A DNA stretch of 60,000 nucleotides from Antedon mediterranea (taxonomy: Eukaryota; Echinodermata; Crinoidea; Comatulida; Antedonidae). The notes beneath the pieces were generated by a model. The model saw nothing but the letters and a program-made list of their open reading frames with translations, was not told where the DNA came from and did not search any database. Both the position numbers and the translations under genes were made by a program. Of the stretch, positions 24,248-36,200 are shown piece by piece. Positions within the stretch are counted from its first letter, which is position 1, and each line of letters opens with the position of its first letter. Location: contig NC_092677.1 in the NCBI RefSeq assembly GCF_964355755.1, forward strand, positions 11,184,601 through 11,244,600, in the 5' to 3' direction.

Positions 24248-27200
24248 ATGAGTGGTGCCCGTCCTAAAGATCCAGGAAGACATCCTCTTCACTACAACAG
24301 TGCCAGAACTCGACGAATAGGCCTACATACACATAGGCGCCAGGATCATTGCTTTGGAAGATATGACACATCTAAAGATGATACTCAACAATTACCGTAT
24401 TTGAATGTCGGTCAACAAATAGAAAGACCCAACCACCGGGATGAATATAGGAGAAGAAAAGGAAATTTGAAACATACTCGAAACATAAGAGGAAGAGGCA
24501 GAGGAAATTTGAAACATATGCATGGGTATGATCTGACTATATTCTATATTACATAGCTTAAATTAAATACGTGAACGTGATTGGTTGAAACTGGATCACA
24601 TGACTCGGCGCTCCGGGGATCGTAATCCGTATTATTGATGTGTTTATTTCGCGTGATTTTTGTGTCCCTGTCATTAAACATATAAAATCCAGCAAATACG
24701 GAGGAGTTTGATATTGACTGTGTAATTTTCGAGTGAGAACTCGCGTCTACCGTCAAATAAATAAAAGTCATCTACTCAAGATCTAACCCACATCATCACG
24801 TGACAACGTTTTACACGCCGCGCGCTACGTAATATCGGAGCCCATATCAGGCGCTGTAAACTATGCATAGATAGCGCCCTCATTGTGTTATTCACCCTCT
24901 ATAATATATGTGACAAAAGACCGCTTGTGATTGGTCAATGCTCAGCTCATAATACACTGTCATGTAGTTCGCTGGTACGCGCGGCGCGCTGAACATCCGG
25001 TTGGTGATTCGGCTCGAATAGTCAGCAGGCGGCTTAACAACAAAAGATGAGGAAATCGTTACACAGTGGACAAAAGCGCCAAATTTGGCATGGAGCTTCG
25101 TTGGGACCTACCAATTGATTTTTGCCTAGGAGCCACTCTGGTCGTAATTTATTTTTCAAGATGGCGGCCAAAATTCAAAATGGCCGCCAATAAATTGGAA
25201 AATCACATTTCATTTGTTGCAGAAGTCGCATATAGGCAAATGAACTATCAAAACATAAGTATTCATGGTCATTGAAACATATTTTAGACATTTTGCATGA
25301 CATGGGTCATTCGTTGTTAAGATAGTGGCCAAAATCCAACATGGCTGCCAGTAGCCTAAACTGGAATATCATTCAGGTTGCAGAAATCGCATATAGGTAT
25401 CAAACGAAGTTGGAAAACATGGAGTAGGCCTAATCATGGTCATTGAAACATATTTTAGACATGGTACATAATATAGGTCACTCGTTGCAAAGATGGTGGG
25501 AAAAATCCAAAATGGCTGCCAGTAAACTAGGAAATCACATACAGTATCTGTGGACGGCAGAAGTAAATGTAAATGAAGTAACTGTAGTTAATGGTAGAGG
25601 TGCTATGTAAATTACAAGTAACTGTAAAAAAAATCGATAAAAAAAAGTTATAACCAGTTCAGTTTCTGAAACCACATAAAATGTGGTATTTTTGGAAAAT
25701 AAAGATTGAGGGCGCTGTTCACATAAGTAAAAGTACACTTTTTTACCTGTAACTAACTAAGTTTTTGTCAGAATATTTTTTAAATGGTCTTATTTGATAC
25801 ATAATTACATTTTCTTTATATTAAAAAAAAAAAAATTTACATTAAATATCCATAGTTCAGATAAATTTACGTTAAGTGCCTAAAATCAGCAAATATAACA
25901 CATTTTAATACATAACAAATACTATTGGATATTAAGAAATTACAAATTTAGTTATCATAATTAGGATTCTTTTACATTTTTATAGAAACTGTTTTATTAT
26001 AAAACATATAAATATATATTTTTCTAACAATTTCTCATAAAAAAACTTTTACGACCACTAGTTTTCGAGATATTGAAATGTGTACTACCAGTACAGGTCA
26101 AAGGTCAATAACAAGAATCTGGGTCATTTTCTTGGAAAAGTTTGTATTAGACTGAATAGAAACATCCATCTTCTGATTAATTTGAGACCTATTTAAAGTT
26201 TGTCCAACTTTTAGTTACCAAGTTATATGACATGTAGGTCAAAGGTCAAAAATACCAAAAATCATACTTCCGGCCATTTGTTGACAAATGTTTCCATTAG
26301 GACGAATATTAATATGCATCTTCCAAAGAATTTGACACTAAAATTATTTAATTTAATGTAAGCTTTGCGGAGATATGGTTATTTTGTTTTCAATTGGATT
26401 AAAATATTCAAATTGAGGTCAAAGGTCAAGGAAAAACTTTAGAAATTTGATAACATGGGTTTTTATATTCTAGCATGGTTAAACAATTCATAAAATGCAA
26501 TGCTTGCACTTTCCTTCTGATTTGCAGACTAAATTACATTAGGAATGGACTATTTGTGACTTTGTATACGATTACATGTATTTCAATATCAATGGCTACC
26601 ATTTTTATTTTTGGGCGCCATTTTGGAACTCACTTTATATAATATTTCCTGAATCGGTTTTACTGACCTCAGAAATTCTTGATTCAGTACATTATTTGTC
26701 TATTTGTAACTTGTACAGCCAGAGATATATGATATGGCAAAAATCAATTAGTACGTCTAAAAGAAGCCTCATGCCAAATCTGCAGCTCCGGGTGTCACGA
26801 AACCTAAGACCACGAAAGCTCAGACCCCCTAAGACCTAAGATCACGAAAGCTAAGACCCAACACCTAAGATTACAAATACTAAGATGTACTACAGCTTAA
26901 AAACAATACTTGTTTATCCATACATAATTTTAAACACAGTAGGTTTCATTTATTACCATAAATATAATTTAATACTACCGCAAAACATAGATAAACTCAC
27001 ATTATTTTCGCCCGTTGAGTAAATGTATATTTTTTCTTTACAACAAACAAACTTGACGGGTTGTTTGTTGGTATATATTTACTCCATTGTGTTGGTTCAG
27101 AGGATGTTTTTCTTACGCACCTGCCTTTCTTGTATTTTGACTCCAAATTTGTTGACTAACTTTATCCTGAACACCACACTTTAAAATTAGGACTTATAAG

Positions 27201-30200
27201 TACTTTCAGAAGGAGAAACACATAATAACAAATAAATAAATCCTTTAAATTGATGATTTTACAGATGTGTTTCTTTGTATACTGTAATGTAACTCCTCGA
27301 GCTCCCCATGCTCAATGTTTTTGTTTCTATGGAGCGCCAAAAGAGCAACAATAATAGTACAAGTATAAAAACAGAAAGAAAACGAAACAAAAAAACTTAT
27401 CATGATTTTTAAATTAAAATTTATTTGCCAGTATTTATTTCTTCGTACTTGCATGATTATACTATTATCATTACAATTTTAATTTTACATTGTTCCATCC
27501 ACACTGTAGATGGACTCCACAGAGTTTTCAGCCCTCTATATAATTTTTGCTCCTTTGACGTTCCATAGAAACAAAAACATTGAACATGGCCCATTGGGGT
27601 AGGCCTACTGTACTGTAGGTAGTCATTTTGTGTGCGAGAAAAACGTCTGTAAAATCATCAATTTAAAAATGTATTTGTTACTTTTTATGTGATTCTTTTT
27701 CATGAAAGTGCCAATTCTAAGGTGTGGTATTCAGAATAAATGTTGGGAGTTAAAATACAAGGCAGGTGCGAAAGATAAATATTTGTAATCTTAGGTCTTG
27801 GGTCTTAGCTTTCGTGATCTTAGGTCTTAGGGGGTCTTCGCTTTCGTGGTCTTAGGTTTCGTGACACCCGCTTTTGTCCACCGTCGTGTAACGTTTTAGT
27901 CGCTAAGCCAGTACCTGACTAGAAGAAGAAGACGGAGTAGGCCTATTATTAATATATTTATTAATATAAAGTATCGAATTATTCTTCTGTTAATGTACAA
28001 GGCCTAGCCTAAGTGAATTTTATTGCAAAGGAATCATTATTTAGTAATGATTTGCCTGAATTCTTCGCCTAGGCAGTCTTATTTACATATCAATCCTACA
28101 CGCCATGGGTAGGCCAGTATGCTAGCTAGGTAGGCCTAGCCGACCCAGCTGGCAATAGAGAGTTTACGAAACACGACGGAGAGGGACGACGACAGATTAC
28201 CAGTGCGCGCTGATGCGTGAAATGCTGGTTGTCGTCCACTTTAAAAAGTTATAAATATCGGTGAAATATTTGCGATTCTGGTAAACTGTATTCCCTCGGG
28301 CAAAATATCATTCCCTCGGCAGGCCCGTATCCAGGGGGGGTGCGTTGGGTGCAGACGCACCCCCCCCCCCCAAGTCCCAAAAGGTCCACTATTTCCTCGG
28401 TTGGTATTTTTTCTTGTCTTGTTTAACTAAAGACAATATCATTATATATATACAAAATTTACATTATCAATGGTATACAAACAAAAATATGCTAATATAA
28501 AATGAAAAAATACCGGTAATTAAATTACGGAATCTGAACTGACTACAAACTCGATGTAAAACATGCACAGTCGATCATGTGACGACAAGCAATAGCTTAG
28601 CGCTTCATGTACGCGGTACGCGGTAAAGTGTTTGCTGGAGAAATACAACTTAACGTCAGGGAACACGTGTACTTTTTGTCGGGGAACATAATATAGGCCT
28701 ACAGTAAAAAGCGTTCGCGTTCACTTCGTAGCTAGCTTCAGCGCCTAGAAAACCGCGACGTTTCATTGACCGTGAGAGTACGTCAGAGTGATAATTATGC
28801 ACTTTATATGCATTCATTATTGCCAGCGATCTAACTTACTACTAAACAATAGCTAGGTACGCACTTGTCTGGCGGTATCCCTTTGTACGAATCGTTCAAC
28901 GTTGGGTCGAGACGCGTGATATCAAGTTTCATCCAGGGACCAAAATGTGTAATGTGTTATTTTCCAGGCGAAGTTTACCGACGGTTACGTCGTGTACTGC
29001 GTCGACGTACGCTACACTACAGCAAAAACGAATTATGTTAATTGTTCGTTTGTTCACCAATTTTTTAATTTACAAGTAACCTTCTGTACCGTGGGGCACC
29101 TAAAATAAATTTTTCATCCATTACTAAACAAAAAAACATGCCATTTTCGCTTAGCCAACATTATAGCTATAGTTATTACATTTTCAATATCCTGTATGTC
29201 ATGAATTTCTCACCACTCGGAAGTCCAGATGGTACGCATGCATACACCTGGGAGGAATAAACTTTTTTCACCGACTGAAAAAGGTCTACGCTTGCGTTTT
29301 TTAAGCCTCTAGGCCTGATGTTTCCAAAGTATAAAATGCAATTTTTTGAAGACCTGCAGCTCTAGTTTTAAACATTTGCTTAGCTCAGCCCCAACAATAA
29401 AGCTGGTCATATTTCGAAGAACAAGAAGTACATTTTCCGGGACCTAACATCTCTATTTTTCAAACATTTCTTAGCTCAGTCACAACCCATGATAGGGACT
29501 TATATATTTTTTTTCATGTTTTGAAGTATAATAAGTCCAATTTCCGGGACCTCCAACTCTATTTTTCAAAATTTTCTTTGAACTTTTATTTTTTAAATTG
29601 AAAAATATGGATTGAAACAGTCATCGCGCATCGTTTTTTTGCACGCAGTATTTTATTTGTGCATTATAAAAAATGGAAAAAATGGCTACCCTAAATCTGA
29701 TTAAAAAGGCCTCAAATGACGCTAGAACGCGTTGCTTCCGGGGGCTTCGCCGCCCACCGGGGGCCCTTGGCGGCCCCTGGCCCTCAGCCTAGTGATGCTC
29801 GCTTCGCTCGCATAGCCCCCTCGTCGGGGAATGTAGCCCCCGCGTCGGGAAGATCCTGGCGCCACCCCTGCTGAGTTGGCCTCATCATGAAAGCGTTAAG
29901 TTCTGGTGTCCATCGTTCAACTAGCCCAAGCCACAACAGAGAGTCTTACATCAGTCTTTAGAACGTCAAATAACGCAAATTTTTTCAGGGCCTTCGGCCT
30001 CTGGACCCTGGCCGGGGGCCCTTGGCGGCCCCCTGGCCCCCAGCCATTGTTGCTCGCTTCGCTCGCACCCCCCCATTATAAATGCTGCATACGGGCCTGC
30101 TCGGGGATGTCAAATCTTATAATTATATTCACCTCGTCGCGGGATATAGGCCTATGCATTATACTAACTAGGTCTACTTCGTTGGCGATAGGCATACTCT

Positions 30201-33200
30201 CACTTTCAGTGAAAATGCCATACCTTAATGTAGGTTAATTAGTTAAAATAATTTAGAGACCCGCACATTCGGTGTTTGTTCTGTGTGTTTGGGCCCATTT
30301 CCGTACTGTACCATACATTGATATTTGAGTTGCCGACATGAAATTATCTAGGCCTAATTTAATAATAAATATTACGTCTTTTATTCAGTTAAGAATTTTG
30401 ACAAAATAATTAAATTTTTTTCTGACACGTTGCTGAGAGCCGATTGTTGGGGAGGGGATATCACACTTTCCTTATTTTTCCACGGCAATTAAAGATGGTG
30501 GTGTGACGTCACTACAACATTCCAAACAAAATAGTGTTTAATTTAACACGTGCGTGTTACGTCTTATATTATAGGACTCATGTATGGTCAAATGGTTTTA
30601 ATAAAAAAGTCATCACCAAAAGAAGTCAAGCAGCAGCACGTAAGTAAACCTCTTTTAAAGCAAGCTGCGTTGCTCAAATCCAATAGAATGTTGGAATCTC
30701 TGACAACACACTTATAGTAATAGTCCCCACAATAATGCTGAAAAAGTACATGTAAAACCAGGGAAGAGTGAAATTACCTTCCCTGGTAAAACAGTGACTG
30801 GATGAGAAAATCTGCTCTGCTTGATATACAAGGCCCTACCATTCAAGGACTTCCATCATGGTCAAATCCAACTGAATAATTGTTCAAATCCGACTACGGG
30901 TATTATATTAGTTAATGTGAAATTAGATGATAGTATACATTGATTAAAATATTGTAATTCTTTTTATAGAGGAGTATCTGACAAGTATATTAGAAGTGAA
31001 ATCAAACAATGATATTGTGATGATTTTATCCGAGTCCCCCCATGCTGCTGAAGACATCACAGACTTGGTAAACGCAAAGAAACTGGGTGATGATGTTGTT
31101 GAGGTCTTGGTTCAAATTTACGTTAAAATATTCCAGTGTGGATTATCTGACAGCCGAAAGAAAATGATAGATATCATAAAATCTAGTAATTTCTCAAAGA
31201 AAGTTCTAATTTCATATGCCACAAATATAGGAGATATATTTGAGAAAAGTAATCCAAAGGAAAATGAAATGTGTATTAAACTTGTATGGAGTTTCCTACA
31301 AGGGATGATGCATTCTGGATATGAAGACATAAATGATTTAGCACTAATTACAACCATACTTGACATCCAAAGTAAAGAATTGTTTGAGAAACAGAAGTTG
31401 ACTCAAAATGCTCTCATTGATGTAGCGCGTTTTAAAAAAGAAGCAGACAAATACATATCGGATGTTAAGGAAGCAAAGAAGAAAAATAGGCAACGCGAAT
31501 CTGCTAAACGAGAAGGAATATCTGATTGCCCACCGCCTAATGACTATCGGGATATTCCGATATTGCCAACCACATATGATGTTCATTCTACAGAGCCTCC
31601 ATTCCTTCGTCCAAACATAAGCAAAGGAAGCTACGCAAGCCAGTACCATTATCTTGATGTACAATTCCGATTGTTACGTGAAGACTTCATTTGTCCATTG
31701 CGTGAAGGAATTCAAACACATCTCGATAATCTAGCAAATCCACTTCCACGCAACCAAAGGAAGAGAAACACGGATGTTCGCTTATACTATAATGTTAAGA
31801 TTATCAATCCAGTGTTTTCTCAGAGAGAGGAAGGAGTTCTTCATCGCGTACACTTTAGTCTTAATAATCTAAAAAACGTAAGTTGGGAAAACACAAAACG
31901 GTTGATTTTTGGTTCACTTGTCTGTTTATCTCATGACAATTTCCAAACGCTTTTATTTGGTACCGTTTGCACTAGAGAAGATTGTTACAAAGGTCGTGTT
32001 GACATTAAATTCTATGCACTGCCTAATATGGAGATAGCACGCATCTATACTATGGTAGAGTCTACAGCATTTTTTGAGAATTATAGAGCTGTCTTGCAAG
32101 TTCTCCAACAGTTTGATGACGTCAACTGTATACCAATGGATAGGTATATCATACAAGCATCGCATGACATAAGACGACCGAAGTATCTTCTTAATAAAAC
32201 AACAATGAAGTACGACATTAGTCCTTTGGTAAAGGCTGACGTTCAGAAAAACTCGATTGATATTCTAGATGAAAATGCTTGGCCAGGAATTGACAAACTT
32301 GTACTTGATGAATCACAGATTAGTGCTGTAAAATCTGCCTTAACGGACGAACTAGCAGTTATTCAAGGACCACCAGGAACTGGGAAAACCTATATTGGTT
32401 TGAAGGTTGTTGAAACTTTGCTTATTAACAAAAACAAATGGGCCATGAATGGGCTGGCCAAAGACAGTGGTAGTGGTACTAATTCTATAATGGTGATATG
32501 TTATACAAATCATGCATTAGACCAGTTTCTTGAAGGTATACTGCCATTTTGTGATAGTTTAGTGAGAATTGGCGGAAGGTCGAAAAGCAAAAAACTTGAA
32601 CAATTTAATTTGAAGGAATTAGTAAAGACCGGGATCAAAAAGACTAGAAGAAACTTCCGAAGAATAAACGAACTTGCAGATTTTGTTAGCAGACAGATGA
32701 TAAAAGATGAAGAAATGATTAAACTTTGCGACAAATACATTGTGAGTGAATTTACTTTAGAAGATACCATAGATGTTCGACATCTGGAATGTTTGAGAGA
32801 TTCTAGAGAGGAATATGGAGTGGATGGAAATCGCTCGGCTTTGCCTATGTGGTTAGGTTTGCTTTCTGTATCTGAAAATTACGTCAAAGATGATGTAATT
32901 ATTGATGACGACAAAAGGAATGATGATGAAAACCACAGGGGTAATGCTAATATCAAGATGTATGATGACGTCAAAACAAAAGAAGATTACAAATCTAAAA
33001 AAAATAAGATAATTGATGAACTTTCGTGTACAAAGCTTGCATATGATCCAAAAATGCAATGTAAAGACTCTCCTTTAGAAACGCATCGAGCGACAGTACG
33101 AAAACAATTGTCTATTGTTGATGACGAAATGTCAGAACATGAAGCAAGCAGAGTAAATATTCGCAAGTTATCCGTACATGACAGATGGCGTCTATACCGA

Positions 33201-36200
33201 TATTGGATAGGAAAATATAAATGCCAATTACGACAAAACTTGTTTGACCAACAGCACTCATATGATGAGATGTTGCGCAGTAGTGTTATGCAAAAAAATG
33301 AAAGTAAACTTAACATTCTGCAACGTATGAATGTAATAGGAATAACAACAACTGGTGCTGCTAGGAATAAAGAGTTACTAAATGAAATACGACCAAGAAT
33401 AGTTGTTGTTGAAGAGGCTGCGGAAATTTTAGAAGCACATGTTGTGACAAGCTTAACGAAACAATGCGAACAGCTTATTCTAATTGGAGACCATCAGCAA
33501 TTAAAGCCAAATCCTACAGTATACAAACTTGCCACCCAATTCAACCTTGACATATCGCTGTTTGAACGAATGCTTACTAATGGTGTTCCCTGTAAGAAAC
33601 TGTCGTCACAACACCGAATGCGACCAGAAATATCACAAATCATGAGGAAACACTTCTACAGTCATCTGCTCGACGACGAGTCAGTTAAACATTTTGATAA
33701 CATTCGAGGTGTGTCTCATAATATGTTCTTCATCAACCATGATATCCAAGAGGAGTCTATGGAAGATATATTAAGCAAGTCAAATATTCACGAAGCTGAG
33801 TATTGTGTGGCACTTGCTAAGTATTTATTTCATCAAGGTTACGATGCATCTAGTATCACCATTTTGACGACGTACACTGGTCAGGTACTCGACCTCAAAC
33901 GACTACTCATATGGGAATCGTATTGTCTTCGTGATATTTATGTAAGTTCCATAGATAATTATCAAGGTGAAGAAAACGAAATAATATTGCTGTCATTAGT
34001 ACGAAGCAATGAGGCTGGGAATATTGGGTTTTTAAAAGTTTCAAACAGAATGTGTGTGGCATTATCAAGAGCAAAAAAGGGTTTGTTCTGTATTGGAAAC
34101 TTTAAACTTCTAGCTGAAAAGAGTGATCTCTGGATGAAGATAGTTCAAGACATACAGTCATTAAATTGTATAGGAGAATATCTGGAGTTGTACTGCCATA
34201 ACCATCGTGATACAAAGGTTAAAGCATCTTCCGCTGAAGATTTTAAACAATGTCCAATGGGTGGATGCAAACGCAAGTGTGAAACTCGTTTAGAATGTGG
34301 TCATGTCTGCCAGTGGCTGTGTCATCCAGATTCAACTCATGAGAGATATGAATGTAAAGAGAATTGTGCAAGATTATGTGCAAATGGTCATGCTTGCCAT
34401 CGAAAGTGTTTTCAACAATGTCTTTTTTGTGAAGTCATGGTTAATCACATACTAGAATGTGAACATGAGGTTCAGACCAGGTGTTTCCTGTATGAATTTG
34501 CGGTAACATTTCCGATAGATTGTAATAAACCATGTAAACTGTTTCTAAAGTGTGGCCATAAATGTAAAAACATGTGCATTGAAAAATGTACATCAACATG
34601 TTTTGAAGTTGTCAGAAAAGAATTTTCTCCATGTGGTCACAAAACTAAAGTTCAGTGCTACATGGATTTCTGCCGTTTACCTTGTGAAAAAATGCTGGCC
34701 TGTGGGCATGAATGTAAAGAAAGATGTAGTGATGCCTGTACATTAAATTGCACTGAGTGTATAGAAAAAGAATTTGATTGTGGACATATAGTCAGAGTTC
34801 CCTGTTTTACACCGACCTGTCCATTGCCATGCGCACGAAGGACAGCATGTGGTCATACGTGTCCCAAAGTTTGCGGTGATTTATGCGAAAAAAGTATTTA
34901 CCAGATGGCGCTAAAATCAATAAGACGTAAGTACCTACAGAGAGACGTACCACCTGCATTTGGCCCCTGGTCGAAACAAACTAATTTAAAAGTAAAATGC
35001 AAAAAAACATCCAACCACCATCATGATGATGGAAAACATATTATTTGTAAAGAGAAATGTTCAAAATTGTTGCATTGTGGCCACAAGTGTAAACAAAAAT
35101 GTTACGAGATGTGTTCCAAAGATAATTGCACGCAAGTAGTAATAAAGAAACTTAGATGTGGACATGAGAAAGAGCTACTTTGTTATGAAGATCCTGAACA
35201 AATGTTTCGAAAGTGTGATGAGAATGTTACTAAAACTCTTCAATGTGGACATCAGAAAGAGCTACCATGTTATGTAGATCCTAAATACATTACGTATTTG
35301 GAGTTTGATCTAAGATGCAATGTGGAAGTTACTAAATTTTTTCAATGTGGACATGAACAAACAATACATTGTTGGAAATCTTCGGGGCTCTATAAAACTG
35401 ACTGTCCTGAAAATGTTGAGGAAACATTAGAATGTGGACACAAAATCAGACGAATTTGTTCAGAGAGCAAATTTTGCAACACAAAGTGCTCAAGATTTTT
35501 GCCATGCGGACATTATTGTAAAGAACTTTGTTCCCAGCCATGTACGGAACAGTGTAATGTGGGAGTAGAAAAGAAACTGAAGTGTGGACATATAAAGTCT
35601 GTTCCATGCTCTTTAGATGTGTCAGAGATAGTAACTAGTGGGGAGGCAGCATTTGCATTTAAACCGATATTTTTTGGTCGGGTAGTAGAACGTATACATA
35701 CAAAATATTGTACAAAGCGATGTTTAAGAACACTAACATGTGGCCATTCGTGCACAAACATTTGTGCAGCAAAATGTTGCAATGATAGTTGTCAACAACA
35801 ATGCAAAACAACTTTAATTTGTGGACACGTATGCCAAGGAAAATGTATAGATTGTAAAGACAACTTACATAAGGAATGTACAAAGTGTTGTAACAAGAAA
35901 CTTATCTGTGGTCATAATTGTCAACAATCATGTTCAATTATTCCTTGTCAACCCTGCAAAAAGCATTGTAAATCTGCTTGTTGGCACAAACGTTGTCAGC
36001 GTTACTGTTCCGATATTTGCGAACCATGTGAAGCTCCATGTAAATGGCAATGCATTCACTTAAAATGTACGAATTTGTGCAGTGAATTTTGTAATCGTAA
36101 GAGGTGCAACCAACCGTGCCGAGAGATTCTTGACTGTGGACATAGATGTTATGGCCTGTGTGGTGAACCGTGTCAAAGTGAATGTTTAGTATGTGATCCA

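Larger units (their letters stand above)
24526..30574. other. Intron 2 of gene B, 6 kb, transposon-filled
   Basis: The matching intron of gene C is 540 bp. The extra length is accounted for in part by the 161-171 bp tandem repeat (25158-25560), the DR1-bearing stretch (26095-26428), the foldback element (26789-27870) and the composite element (28320-30099). No exon is supported; open stretches in it follow the repeats. Confidence 0.6.

Noticed and set aside
29906-30238. Open stretch of 110 codons in gene B intron 2
   Set aside because: It runs through the GC-rich right end of a transposable element and has no family match or splice context.
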